This document shows, in pieces, positions 1 through 12,217 of a stretch of 64,000 bases of DNA (positions within the stretch are counted from its first letter, which is position 1; each line of letters opens with the position of its first letter). A program made the position numbers and the translations under genes. The notes beneath the pieces were generated by a model, which worked only from the letters and a program-made list of their open reading frames with translations, was not told the DNA's origin and did no database searches. The stretch comes from Siphonodentalium dalli (lineage: Eukaryota > Mollusca > Scaphopoda > Gadilida > Siphonodentaliidae). The stretch lies in NCBI GenBank assembly GCA_032622095.1, contig CP136063.1:280479426-280543425 (forward strand). The letters run 5' to 3'.

Positions 1-915
1 ATAGCCTAGCTTCAATAAATTATAAACTTCGCCAATATGGTTTACATATTCTGTGGTTGAGACAGTGTTTATAGCTGGAAATTAATTTGGTTATATACTC
101 ACCAAAGTACTACGAAAAGTACTACGATTTCTGCAACCGCATCACCGCATTTACCCCTTTTCCCTAATGTTACATATAATTGGTGTACACAAAACCATAT
201 ATAGCAACATTTAGAAAATGTTCAAAGCTGAAATAACAGCTTTAATCGACGATCTCCTGCTATTTAGCACAATTACGTGGGTGGTACTGGTCAGATATTT
301 TCAAACAAACGATACGGAAAACTAATATTGTGAATCGCGTGGTAGTATATTCCAGTTGTAAAGTGGGGAATGAAGTAATTTGAACAAAATGGTCTTCTGA
401 TAAACCGGTTTGGTAGCAGCGTAAAAAATAGTCTTAAATAATCTGTAAGATGCACCATCTCTTTGATCTGGTGAGATTTGGCGCTGTTCTATTGAAGAGA
501 TGGGTATTTCTTTGCAGTATGATAAGCATTGGGACATATATGTATGCTATATATTATCATGGAGAGTGTAGAAAATTCCATAAATGTAACCAGTATTTAT
601 ACCACAAGCGTGTGCACTTCAGTTCATAAGTTACATTCAATAATTAATCACAATGCCAAATGAAACTACCATGCACTGCGTTGCGAAACATTACTTTGTA
701 CGTTGCATGAACAAAATTATTATATTTTGGCCTGACAGTTGGATGTTGGATAAGCAGAAAAACCGAACTTTATAGACGTAAACCATTGGCTTTGACTTGC
801 GTTGCAGTGACCAATAAATCCTTCAGATGGATCTGTTTTAATGATCTGTGTACCTTTTGAGATACTAAACAACATACTTAAACATTAGTAATACGTATTT
901 TCACTCCTACATGGT
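1..915. other. No recognisable feature
   Basis: I see no coding region, hairpin or tandem array that I can support here. The short open frames are AT-rich and resemble no family I know. The stretch ends where the GC-richer foldback element begins. Confidence 0.4.
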
Positions 916-917
916 TA

Positions 918-2690
918 TGCCCCGGTTCCATATTCCCGATTTTCTGTCCCGAATTAGTATATTCGGCACCAATTCGGGACCAGACCAAATCGGCAGCATT
1001 CGAGAGAATTCTGGACGAGTTTTATTCCAAAAGCCGCCGAACTGATGACAAAATTTAATCGTCCCGAACATTGCCGAGTATTCCAGAATGCTTCCGAATT
1101 TCTTCCCGAATGATAAAGAATTATCCCGAACTGATACCGAAATTTCGTGCGAGTAGCTGCCGAATTACCCAGATTACTACCGACTTGTTGCCGAATACCC
1201 CGAATCAATGCCGAACTGGTAACGAATTGATGCCGAATAAATACCGAATTGGTATTCAATTGCTGCCGAACGTCCCGAATCGATGCCGAAATTTGCAGAT
1301 ACACCGGATCTCAGTATAAAAGCAGCCACACATAGTCTGGTCGATAAACTCAAATTTTAGGGTCAACCTAGAAAAAATTCGGACTAAGTTGGTTTTTATA
1401 CCATTTTGAAGAGGAAGCTCTCCTCTATAACATATCCAAAATCCGCTAAAATCCGCTTTGAGCATTTTTTGTAATTCAAGATGGCGTCCAAGATGGCTGC
1501 CATTTTCATATAAGTCAGTTTGACGCAATTTTTTTAGAACATCTTGCCATATGTATACACATGTATATATTTTTGTGAAGCTAAGACATAACGCCACATT
1601 TATGTGTCAAAATTGGAACTCCCCGTCCAAGATAGCCGCCAAAATGGCGACCGGAAGTGAAAATTTTACGTTTTTTAATAATATCTTTAAGATAAGTTTC
1701 TGTGGTTTGGAACTGGTTGAGAATTGTGACTTTATTTTGTATTTAGCATGTTAACTGACCATTGGAGCAACGAAATATGCTGTTCGTTGGGTCCACACCC
1801 CTTCCGATCACTCAAAAATTCGATATTACAAAACGCGGTATAACATTCCACAAAAGATCCCCATTGGGTTTCTAGTCATATTTCACCAAGAAGTGGGAAG
1901 AACTGTGCAATGTAAGTGATGCATTCTATATCTTAGTGATATTCGAACTCAATGGTACCAAAATTGTCAGTTTGGCTCAAAATGGCTGTCAAAATGGCCG
2001 CCAAAATATGGAAAATGGTAATTATTATCCCAGCGTGCGATGCAACCGCTTACAAGTTGTGGTGATGCACACAATTGACTATTCTGTCTTATATACATTG
2101 AATTCCAACATTTCTTATGCACCTTGATTAATTTTTACTATTTACTATTATGAAATTACCTGAATTATGGGATTTTTCTATCACAAACAGCATCAAACTC
2201 GGCAAAAAATAACTTTTCATGTTTGGACCATTTAAAAAAAAAGTAAAATGGAACTATCTTTGGTATCAAAGGTTCTTTTTATTTTGATATGCATTAAATG
2301 TGTCATAGTGTGGTGTTTTCGACAATATTACTCAAGATGACTTGCAAAATGGCAACCAAATTTGGTAAAAAGTTTATATTGCGAACATTATTCTCTGCTG
2401 TTCCGAAATGATGGCAAATTGTAACTCACTTGGTTATTAAACATGCTACTTAATCAACTGACAATTAAATCTTATATTCTGGTTATCCCAGCACCTTGTG
2501 AGGCACGATAAATTCATTTTAAGTGATGCATTATGTGTTTTGCCGAACACCTCTTTTGGGATTATGTCCATGTTTTTAACGGAAACGGACAGAACGTTGA
2601 AACTGAATTGAAAGGGATCATTAGGTGGCTACTCTGGCCCACAAGCATCAAAATTGATTAACTATTTTGTCAGGAAAACCGTTTTCATCA
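918..2690 (+). repeat. Left inverted arm of the giant foldback
   Basis: It pairs with 4345-5982. About 955-1310 is a run of short irregular units (cccgaat, tgccgaa, about 15-18 bp apart). 1430-2130 holds repeated 'caagatggc' / 'aaaatggc' words. 2440-2690 matches 4360-4580 with many substitutions, so the inner arm is older or less constrained than the outer arm. Confidence 0.75.
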
Positions 2691-2779
2691 CATTGCATAT
2701 AAGACGCAATTAATGTGAATAACACTCTGATATTAACTCTATCGATTAACATATCCTTGAGTTATTGTGGAAAGCTATA

Positions 2780-4335
2780 GTCACCCAAAGGTGCACCAGT
2801 ACAAATCACACATGAGCATGCAGTCACTCCATATATACATTGAAACCACATAAATGGCCATGTGCCACTCGCTGTATAGGCATACACCTCACCCATTACC
2901 ATACAACCACACTTGTGTTTACCCATACACCAACGCATGGCCCTACAACCGTGAATAACCATGCAAACACACCAGGTATACTCCTACACCTCACACGACC
3001 TGTATACATATTCACTACATACATGAACACAAAGTAACCTCTTGTATACCTATTCGCCTCACCATAGGTCATACAGTCGTCACTCCATGTATATGTATTT
3101 GCCATTTGCATAGCTATATAGCCACTAAAGATATACATATAAACCCCACCGATGACCATACAGTCACTCCTGGTATACCTGTTCGCTACATCCATGATCA
3201 TACAGTGGTCATACAGTCTCACTCCCTGTATATATATACATATTTGCGACACCCGTGGCCATATAACCACTAAAGATATACATATACACCCAACCAAAAC
3301 CATATAGTCACTCCAGGTATATACATATAGATCTCACCAATGGCCTTACAGCCCTTCTAGATATATCAATGTCCAGTACCGCGCACACGGCCATTCATAC
3401 ACTCCAGACTTGCATATATTCCTGATCACTGACAATTCAGCCTATCGCTGTATACGCATAAACCACATTCGTGATCATAGTCACTCCTTGTATATCAATT
3501 CATCCCACCATTAATGTTGCCATACTGTCAATCCCTATATACAAATTGGCCGTGCCATGGCATATAGTCACTCATGATATACATAATATTATACACCTCA
3601 CCCTCGACCACAGCGTCACTCCAGGTGTGTATATATATCTCATCAATGGCCATACAGCCCTTCTAGATATACCAATACCCCGCACACACGGCCATTCGTA
3701 CACTTCAGACTTGCATAATTATACAGCTCAACCGTGATAATTCAGCCACTCGCTGTATACTTAAACACCGTCTCCATGAGCATTCAGCTATTCACTGTAT
3801 GCTTGTACACACCACCAATGGCAATACAATAGGCCATACATATAAACATATACATCCCATCCATCACCATGAGGTCACTCTCTATATATATACTAGCCGC
3901 CAGTGGCCATCAAAGTGTACTCCATGTATGCATATACATTTCAACAATGACCGTGCAGTCATTCCATGTACACATATACACATTGCCCATAACCATACAC
4001 CCATCCATTACCATACATCCAACATATGCATACATATACACCCACCAATGACAATATAGCCACCCAATGTACACATGTACAGCCCTCCCCTGACCACACA
4101 GTCACTCCATATAGACACGCAGGACAGTGTAGCCGCTCTCGTTATGGCCATACACCACTTCAATGACCAGACAGCCACTCACTGTAAACATGTTCACCTC
4201 ACACTTCACCATATATGCATCTCACAATGGACACCCCATCCATGACCACATAGTCACACATTGTATAACAATTCACATCATTCATGAATACACTAGCTAC
4301 ATGTATACCTACTCACCTCGCCTATGACCATACAT
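2780..4335. repeat. Degenerate satellite between the foldback arms
   Basis: It is built of roughly 45-55 bp units carrying 'catacagtcactcc', then 'gtatatacatatacacctca', then 'ccatgaccatacag'. Copies are poorly conserved and spacing varies, so copy number cannot be stated exactly; I estimate about 30. Long open frames here on both strands are a consequence of the repeat and are not genes. Confidence 0.75.
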
Positions 4336-4344
4336 TCAACAGAC

Positions 4345-5982
4345 ATACACACTGTATTAAGTTGATTAATGTTGAAGCTAATGGGCCAGAATAGCCACAT
4401 AATATGATAACTCTCATTTCCGTTTCAACGTTCTGTCCATTTCCGTTCAAAAACAAGGAAGTTTTTGGCAAAATCCATATTGCATTCCTCAAAATGAACT
4501 TGTCATGCCTCGTGTGGTACCGGGACAACCAGAATAGAACATTTAGTTGATTAAGTAGCATGTGAGTCACAATTGATTATGCATACATATACACCGCGTA
4601 TATACACATATGTATATGTATATAATAATGTTTACCAAATTTGGTTGCCATTTTGGAAGCCATCTTGAGTAATTTTGTCTAAAACACCTCAGTGTGACAC
4701 ATCAAAACAATAAACATCTTTGTTACCAAACATAGTTCCATTTTACTTTTAAACAATGGCTGAAACCTGAACAGCGATTTTTTGATTTCAGGTTTGTGAC
4801 AGAAAATTCCGAATAATTCTGGCAATTTCAGTGGTTGAAATAGTAACAAATACTCAAGGTGCATCAGAAATGTTAGTAGTCAAGCTATATAAGACATAAT
4901 TGTCAATTGTGTGCATCACCACAACTTGTAAGCGGTTGCATGGCACGCTGGGATAACAATTAACATTTTCCATATTTTGGCGGCCATTTTGACAGCCATT
5001 TTGAGCCAAAGTGACAATTTTGGTACCATTGAGTTCGAATATCAATAAGATATAGAATTCATCACTTACATCGCACAGTTCTTCCCACTTCTTGATGAAA
5101 TATGACTAGAAACCCAATGGGGATCTTTTCTAAAATGTTATACCGCGTTTTGTAAAATCGAATTTTTGAGTGATCGGAAGGGGTGTGGACCCCACGAATA
5201 GCATATTTCATTGCTCCAATGGTCAGTTAACATGCTAAATACAAAATAAAGTCACAATTCTCAACCAGTTCCAAACCACAGAAACTTATCTTAAAAGATA
5301 TTAGTAAAAAAACTTTAAAATTCCACTTCCGGTCGCCATTTTGGCGGCCATCTTGGACGGGGGGAGTTCCAATTTTGGCACATAAGGTGGCGTTATGTCT
5401 TAGCTTCACAAAAGTGTATACATGTGTATACATATGACAATATTTTCTCACTATAATTGCTTCAAGCTGACTTATAGGAAAATGGCAGCCATCTTGGACG
5501 CCATTTTGAATTACAAAAAATGCTCAAAGCGGATTTTAGATATGTTATAGAGGATATATTCCTCTTCAAAATGGTATACAAACCAACTTAGTCCAAATTT
5601 TTTCTAGGTCAAACCTTTTATCGACCAGACTAACATGGCGAATTCGGCAATAAGCTACCGAATACTGCCGACTACTCCAGAATATCCACCCGAATATTGC
5701 CGAATACTGCCGACTACTCCCGAATAGGTGCCGAATTTCTCCCGATGATTGACAAATCGGGAGCGATTCGGCTTGGTTCCCGATAGTTTTGAACATTTCA
5801 AAACTGTCGGGAGCGGGCCCAGAATCGTCCCGAATCGACCCCGATAATGTTCGGGGGTAAAAATTCACTGTACCGACTCGTCCCGAACTTACTCCACGAT
5901 TTTTGCAAAATTATTATTCGAGAGTCATTCGGGAACATTCGGGGTGGAAAATCGGGGATATGGAACCGGGGCTTTACCCAAT
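4345..5982 (-). repeat. Right inverted arm of the giant foldback
   Basis: It is the reverse complement of 918-2690 with frequent substitutions and small indels. At about 4575-4635 it carries an extra satellite-like AT-rich piece absent from the left arm. The end at 5960-5982 mirrors the left terminus. Confidence 0.75.
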
Positions 5983-6179
5983 ATATTGCTTTCGTCGTGG
6001 CATGTTTTGGAGTTGCGGCCATTTTGACAGCCATTTCGTGGCAGCAATGGTATTATTTTCTATCCATGTCACTATATTCGCTCCTGTGCTATAATTTCAC
6101 AAACACTTGTTTTACTGCGTAATTCCTATACCACAACATATCGTATGCTTACCTTCATAATTTACATCAGACCCCACCC

Positions 6180-6315
6180 CTATTCAGGGCGCTGTATAAC
6201 ATTTCCCCCAAAGCGGATTTTGGATATGTTATACACGAAGATCTCCTCTTTCCAATGATACCAAATTTAGCCTGTTAAGAATTTTTTCCTGGTAGACCTT
6301 ATATTTTCTGCCCTG
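6180..6315 (+). repeat. Diverged fragment of the foldback arm
   Basis: The block around 'aaagcggattttggatatgt' and the following 'gatctcctctttccaatgat' resembles 1425-1400 read inversely, and 5525-5575. It is a dispersed relic of the same family lying outside the element. I see nothing else between 5985 and 7290 that I can support. Confidence 0.5.
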
Positions 6316-7067
6316 ACAGCCAGACTATCCGAAAAAATAAATGAGGAAATACTCAGCCGTGTCGCTAAATTCCATTACATTTGTGAACAGATCTGTTTCA
6401 AAGGTAGGACCCTGGGCTGTTTCTGCAGCCTATTTCTACCCCAATGCTTTGCCGAAATATAGAAATACAGAATTGTATCGAATTCAACCCGGTAAATGTC
6501 GAGGTATTGAGCGAATATAACTGCTACTGTACCAACCGTTTCATTCTGTCAAAATAAATTAAAACACTCCATTTCTGTCGATTAAGTAGTACAGCTTGCA
6601 ACATAAAACATGTTAAATATTGTTTTGTTTGATAGTATATTCTCAAACTGTGTATTTAGAATAGTGTGGTGATTTAAATGTGTTTACAACATGTTTTTGC
6701 ATTGTTCAGATACCGCTGACATTTTCTAAGATAATTCAAACAGGGGTAGCACTTTATTATATTATGGATGTGAGAGTATCATAAGCACAACCTGAGGTGG
6801 GCCAAAATATCGGGGAGGGGTGGGGGTGATGATAATCTAGATATTTTTTATTTTTTATGGACTTATGCAATATGATTGAGAACACATATTTGAAATTGTT
6901 ATATCGTTTAAGAGATAGATTGAACATATTGAGTATATAATTATTGTCTGATACAAAAATAGATAATATAAATAATAATTGAGTCAAAGACGAAATGATT
7001 GCACATAAATCAAAGAAACTAGAAAGAAATATGAAAGACTGTCCCCATAAGGTTAATATGAGAAACA

Positions 7068-7175
7068 GGCCTCTCTGCAACAGAATTCTATGATAGTGGA
7101 TAGGAGCCCTCACATATGGTATCATACAGGCCTCTCTATGATAGTGGGTAGGAGCACTCACATATGGTATCATAC
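7068..7175. repeat. Two-copy tandem duplication (~55 bp)
   Basis: The phrase 'caggcctctct...atgatagtggataggagc...tcacatatggtatcatac' occurs twice in succession with small differences. It lies inside a 153-codon minus-strand open frame that I do not regard as a gene. Confidence 0.5.
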
Positions 7176-7416
7176 ACAAGTTGTGAGTAGCGCTCTTCAA
7201 CAGACACGAGGCAAGCAATAGAGAAAATTGATTAAATAATTAATGATATTTCATATTAAATGGTTTCTCAATTAATCTATTGAACAGCTGAATGATCATT
7301 AACCCTTTACCCAACAAAACCCCTTATAGAGCCCCACATAGACTGGAGCAGACGACACTCTGCAGTGCATGCTTCCATCTGTGTGAGGCTCCCTGTGGGA
7401 TAAATCTCTTAATTAA

Positions 7417-7755
7417 CCCTTTACCCAACAAAACGGCCAAAACCGGCCAAATAAAGCTTCAACAGCCTAAAATATCTTCGGTCTGTCTCAATAGAACCAT
7501 ACAAATATGGATATCATTGGAACCGGCTCCTTGACCACATTGTGATAGTTACAGTTATGCCCTGTGCCAATGCATTCTCTTATATATGCGAGTCGACCAT
7601 AGGTCGCCTCGCATATATAAGAGAATGCATTGGCCTAATTTTTTTTTTTTAATGTGTTAAGCCAATGCATTCTCTTATATATGCGAGGTGACCTATGGTC
7701 GACTCGCATATATAAGAGAATGCATTGGCACAGGGCCCTTCTGTTGGGTAAAGGG
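7417..7755 (+). mobile_element. piggyBac-like MITE, TTAA-flanked (copy 1)
   Basis: TTAA at 7413-7416 and 7756-7759 brackets termini CCCTTTACCCAACA and TGTTGGGTAAAGGG. The interior has a ~140 bp unique part (cggccaaaaccggcc, then an AT-rich stretch) and two opposed ~70-bp palindromes separated by an A/T spacer. TTAA target sites and CCC termini are the known pattern of the piggyBac superfamily. No transposase is present, so it is non-autonomous. A solo terminus of the same kind lies at 7299-7320. Confidence 0.8.
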
Positions 7756-7825
7756 TTAATCACTTGTGTTTGGTGACCTCTGGTTAAAGATACAAATCTT
7801 GCAATTTTTTATGACAGTTCTCTAA

Positions 7826-8079
7826 CACTTTCATGACTAGAGCTTCCTGAAATGTTGCAAAAACCCTGTGTCAATGCATTCTCTTATATGTGGAGTTTCC
7901 CATAGGGAGCTTTTCGTATATATAAGAGAAAACATTGGCCTAACAGTATTTACCTTGACAATGTAAGCCAGTGCATTCTCTTGTATATTGAGGCTCCTTA
8001 TAGGAGACTTGCATATATAAGAGAATGCCTGGCACAGGATCTTTAATGCTGCACCAGCACCACTCGCGTCATGAAAGTG
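7826..8079 (+). mobile_element. Related palindrome-bearing MITE with different ends
   Basis: Termini are CACTTTCATGAC at the left and its complement GTCATGAAAGTG at the right, bounded by ctaa and ttaa. The interior holds two diverged copies of the ~70-bp 'cattctcttatat' palindrome. The ends differ from those of the 7417 element although the cores are shared. Confidence 0.65.
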
Positions 8080-8427
8080 TTAATCAAGGTAAAAAATGTG
8101 TTTAGTAGCTTTGTTTGTGTCATAAAGCCCTTAAATAAATAATGTAGTAACCAAGTCATTCAGTCCAATATGGCTAAATATTAGGCAGCCACACATTGTA
8201 TCCTTTTAGAGAAGTGCATGGTGTGCAAATTTAACATACACCATATATGATTAGACAATGATAAAATCCAATATAGAACAAAATTAGTTGCCAAGCAATA
8301 TCAAAGCATAGTTATCTAAAGTAGTAAAACAGTGGTCTGCTACTGAGTACAATGTTTTTTGTTTTTCTGCAGGCAAGATATGATAACGAAACATGGAAAG
8401 AACCCAAGTTGTATATGATTAGAGCTA

Positions 8428-8655
8428 CAGTAATGCTCTAATTAATCGACCTCTTAACCAAAGCAGAATTATGGGTAACTTTTCAGGATTTAGTCGGAAA
8501 TATGGCTTGTTGCCATTCATCGGAAAGCTCTCGGGGGGAAAGCTCTCGGGGAGAGCTTTCCGATGAATGGCAACAAGCCATATTTCCGACTAAATCCTGA
8601 AAAGTTACCCATAATTCTGCTTTGGTTAAGAGGTCGATTAATTAGAGCATTACTG
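8428..8655. mobile_element. TA-flanked palindromic MITE (copy 1)
   Basis: It is a nearly perfect ~110-bp inverted repeat with termini CAGTAATGCTCTAATTAATC and its complement, flanked by TA on both sides. A TA target is typical of Tc1/mariner-like elements, so this is probably a foldback MITE of that group. The loop at 8530-8550 contains a short duplication of 'aagctctcggg'. Confidence 0.75.
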
Positions 8656-9099
8656 TAATTCTCAGCTAAAGCATAGCAGCTACTAAACAATGGGCAAAGT
8701 ACCAATTACAGGCACTATGTCTGGTGTAAGAAATATATATGAATGTCCAAATATTTTGGCAGAAATCAAGAATACTGTGGTATGAATTATATTTGTATAT
8801 TTATGCTAATACATGCATTCATGCTGTCTAACTTGGATGCAGGACATAGGTTGGTTGAAATTGTGCCATGTGATGCCACGTGCAGGGACCAACTGGTTAC
8901 AAAATTGTATGCAAGCAACTTGCAACATGCTGTAAGAATATCGTTGAAAATGGGTGTTAAATATTTTTCCTTGCATCAATACTTATTGGAATGCAATCAA
9001 ATCAACAGCCATTTCTTAAATAAATAAAAGATTTATTTTTGCATGATACTTTTTTGCATTATATTTGCATTATATGAAAGGTATGGATTAAAAAACTGA

Positions 9100-9576
9100 T
9101 AGGAAATCCATTGATAATTATGTCACTTCCCAGGAATCCATTGAGTACGTCTGATAATTATGTCACTTCCCAGGAATCCATTGAGTACGTATGATAATTA
9201 TGTCACTTCCCAGGAATCCATTGAGTATGTCTGATAATTATGTCACTTCCCAGAAATCCATTGAGTACGTCTGATAATTATGTCACTTCCCAGGAATCCA
9301 TTGAGTACGTATGATAATTATGTCACTTCCCAGGAATCCATTGAGTATGTCTGATAATTATGTCACTTCCCAGAAATCCATTGAGTACGTCTGATAATTA
9401 TGTCACTTCCCAGGAATCCATTGAGTATGTCTGATAATTATGTCACTTCCCAGGAATCCATTGAGTACGTATGATAATTATGTCACTTCCCAGGAATCCA
9501 TTGAGTACGTATGATAATTATGTCACTTCCCAGGAAATCCATTGAGTATGTATGATAATTATGTCACTTCCCAGGC
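9100..9576. repeat. 40-bp minisatellite, about 11.5 copies
   Basis: The unit contains 'ataattatgtcacttcccag' followed by 'gaatccattgagtacgtctg'. Variants alternate between gtacgtctg, gtacgtatg and gtatgtctg. The pattern of variants is itself repeated (two consecutive triplets of units match), which indicates higher-order duplication. Confidence 0.9.
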
Positions 9577-9639
9577 TCCGTCTGGTTATATTTGATATTG
9601 ATAATGAAACTAAGCAGCTATGGCCATATCACAGGATTA

Positions 9640-9794
9640 CAGTAATGCCCTAATTAGTCGACCCCATAACCACAGCAGAATTATGGGTAATTTTTCAGGA
9701 TTTAGTCGGAAATATGGCTTGTTTCCGACTAAATCCTGAAAAATTACCCATAATTCTGCTGTGGTTATGGGGTTGACTAATTAGGCCATTACTG
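9640..9794. mobile_element. TA-flanked palindromic MITE (copy 2, short)
   Basis: It belongs to the same family as 8428-8655. It is flanked by TA, and the loop region from 'gccattcatcgg' onward is deleted, giving a 155-bp near-perfect palindrome. Confidence 0.75.
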
Positions 9795-9796
9795 TA

Positions 9797-11445
9797 TCTG
9801 CTATAATTGTGGAGGGGGAGCCGGGGATGGGAGTCATTGATGGGAGGTTCTGATCAGATTAGACCATATCACAGGATTTAAATCAGGATCATTTCGGTGT
9901 ATGAAATTTAGATTAGGAGATGAAGTACAGGTCAGATGAAGTACAGGTCAGATGAGAGCGGTACTAACAAGATGATATATTGTGCAAAAAATGAGATTCT
10001 TGAGTCCTGACTCAATATAATACTATAAAAGTAAAACTAATCAAAAACACTATATATTAAGTGTGGCATAGTCCCCATATAAAAAGAATGGGTTGCTGGC
10101 AATGAAAAGTTCTTGTTCCTTAAATTGAATTACATTGAAATAATTATGTAAAAAACCAATGGACAGGTATAAATAGATTCCCAACCAAATTCATACCCTG
10201 TAAATAATAAATGTTGAAGACGATGTGTCTCTTCCCTAAACATTCTGTATAGATTTGGGGGTGTAAAACAAAATTAATTCAGAGAGAACAGGCAAGAAAA
10301 GCTTCTGTCAGTTGGAAATATAATATTTCTCCGCTTATTTTCTATGAACCAGGACAGAACATGTTGCTATTATGAGAACATTACAGCATTTTTTAATGAA
10401 AATTTATCTTTTCAAATACTTTTAAGTGAAACATCAGATATAGGTCTTGTGTGTTTTTCGTAATACATTGTAATGTTGAAACATGCCTTGCAAAAGAGTT
10501 CCATAGAAATTTAGTTGTTTTTGTTGAAAGTGCTGTTGGGAAGAGATAGAGCATCTTTAAATGGAAGCGGGCTCAACACATAAAGATAGCATCTTTAAAT
10601 GCTTAAAGGCAATTATATTCAGTTTTCAATGACAAGTCCACATGAGGTAATAATGGGTCAACTGTTCTTTAATTTTGAGGTGTTCATATCAATTCATATC
10701 TAAAAACTTTCCTTTCAATTATAATTTATATTGGATTGAAATAAGACCCAGAGCGATCCGATGCATAAGAGGAATGGTTCATTGGTGTATGCTCCAAAAT
10801 AAAATACAAAATCGCATGCACTCATGGGGCCGAAAAATTTAATGCGGGCACGTATGCCGGGGTGGGTGGGTGGTCGATGGGACCAACAAACAATTTTTTC
10901 CCGCAACTCATATTTTTTTTCCTGCAAGTCTTTTTGACTGTTTTTGCAATGAGTTTGGCTTAAAACACCTTAGAATGTCAATATTAACATAAATAAAAAA
11001 ATTCATGATGATCAGACAAACAGTATAGCCTATAGCCCATGCTAATGGATTGAATTTTGAAATCCAAGATGGCCACAGGCAGCCATGTTTTTTTGGCCGA
11101 ATGACCCCAAAATGACTCCTATATACATGTCAATGTTAACATCCATGACATATTGTATGCACAGAAATTCATATACAGCTGTTTACAGTGAATTTCCCCT
11201 GCAAATCTCTGTTTTAGTGTGGGTGGGTGGGTGTCCAAAAATTGTCGGGGAAAAAACTGCCGAAAACGGGAAAAAATTTGGACGTGGGGGTGGGTCCCAA
11301 CAAGGGTCGAAAGGAAAAAATCAGCATATGTGCCCGAATTTTTTTTCCGACCACCCCCCCCCCCCCCCTGTGCACTCATACTTTTCCAAATTTTGTGGCC
11401 TGAGAAAAGGGAAAATTGACATTCCATGCCCTTACCTACTGTTCA
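9797..11445. other. Long stretch with no gene; short repeat relics
   Basis: I see no supported gene. At 11050-11095 'tccaagatggccacaggcag' resembles words in the giant foldback arms. G-rich and C-rich tracts occur at 10858-10872 and 11216-11365. Open frames overlapping these tracts on both strands are compositional. Confidence 0.4.
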
Positions 11446-11891
11446 CAAGACTTGAAATAGTGTGTCTGTCATTTGCAGAATGAGGTCCCCAGAGGGTGAA
11501 TTTAGTGATGCTATTCATGCACTGTGGGCTAGCATCACCAAATTCACCCTCTGGGAACCTCATTCTGCTGAGGCCTCAACTGCTATGGGAGACCTAGGAT
11601 TAGATTGAAGTTCCCTGGTTGAAGTTGGTGATGTTCATCCATTAGTCACCTCGATTATGAATTTCATCTTCTGAAAATGAGGGGATATAGAAACTGAAGA
11701 GAAGGGAAAAAGTAACTAAAACAATGTTAATTTGACACTATAGATACTTCCCAGAAGATGTTGCCTAAGCAGAATGAGGTCCGCAGAGGGTGAATTTAGT
11801 AATGCTAACATGCCGTGTGGGGTAGCATCACTAAAATCACCCTCTGGGGACTTCATTTTGCATATGATAGACCACACTATTTCAAGGCTTG
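11446..11891. mobile_element. hAT-like MITE 'tgcagaatgaggtcc' family (copy 1)
   Basis: The left end is caagacttgaaatagtgtgt and the right end mirrors it (acactatttcaaggcttg). Flanking octamers are actgttca and actgttta. Two internal hairpins, at 11475-11575 and 11765-11865, are each built from 'gcagaatgaggtcc..gagggtgaattt' and its complement. Eight-base target duplications are characteristic of hAT elements. This copy has one mismatch in the duplication. Confidence 0.7.
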
Positions 11892-11959
11892 ACTGTTTAT
11901 GAGCTTGTCAATGAGAACTTGAAATGACATGCCCCCTGCAACATATACAAAAGCACCAA

Positions 11960-12217
11960 TTAACGATCGAGTCGAGCAGCTCCAATGTATGCTGTACCAA
12001 CATTACATCTGCCAAATTTGTAGCAGACAGTCTCAACCTCGTATTCGCCCATCTGACATTCGATCTTGCCAAATTTCCTCAGCTTCAGTAACACAGTGTA
12101 TGCAGCAATCTCAAATTCTGGACTCGCTCCCAGGAAGCAACTGCAAACAGGTTTGCCGCTGACGTTGCACCAGCTGAACTGAAGACCAATCAAACGTGGG
12201 ATTTCATCATCTCTCAG
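11960..12217 (-). CDS. EndoU exon 5 (last coding exon)
   Basis: The acceptor on the minus strand is a pyrimidine-rich stretch ending in cag, complementary to 12218-12220. The exon is phase 0 and opens with [16 protein letters not shown]. It carries the catalytic lysine in [17 protein letters not shown] and the C-terminal strand region ending [15 protein letters not shown]. The stop is TAA at 11962-11960. Confidence 0.9.
   Translation of the reverse strand: MRDDEIPRLIGLQFSWCNVSGKPVCSCFLGASPEFEIAAYTVLLKLRKFGKIECQMGEYEVETVCYKFGRCNVGTAYIGAARLDR

Larger units (their letters stand above)
916..5984. mobile_element. Giant foldback element with ~1.7 kb inverted arms
   Basis: The left end reads ccccggttccatattcccga and the right end is its near reverse complement (tcggggatatggaaccgggg). 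Sequence from about 918 to 2690 recurs inverted from about 5982 down to 4345. Order in each arm, outside to inside: a block of short degenerate repeats built on 'cccgaat' / 'tgccgaat'; a unique block with many 'aagatggc' / 'aaaatggc' words; then an inner unique block. A degenerate satellite separates the arms. I saw no transposase. This layout, with outer short tandem repeats and inner unique arms, resembles the TU foldback elements described in sea urchins; that is an analogy, not an assignment. No clear target duplication is visible. The open frames in the arms are paired shadows, one per arm. Confidence 0.8.

Noticed and set aside
1936-5045. Two similar 63-residue proteins (1936-2127 plus, 4854-5045 minus)
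   Set aside because: They are mirror-image frames in the two arms of the giant foldback; no family similarity.
6757-7218. 153-codon minus-strand open frame
   Set aside because: AT-rich, with a short tandem duplication inside and no recognisable domain. It reads like chance in low-GC DNA.
9100-9576. Possible CRISPR array (regular ~40-bp repeats)
   Set aside because: There are no variable spacers: the whole period is conserved. The context is a eukaryotic chromosome with no cas genes. It is a minisatellite.
11085-11483. Overlapping open frames (132, 102 and 66 codons) near 11.1-11.5 kb
   Set aside because: They are caused by G- and C-rich tracts read on both strands and lie against the start of a MITE.
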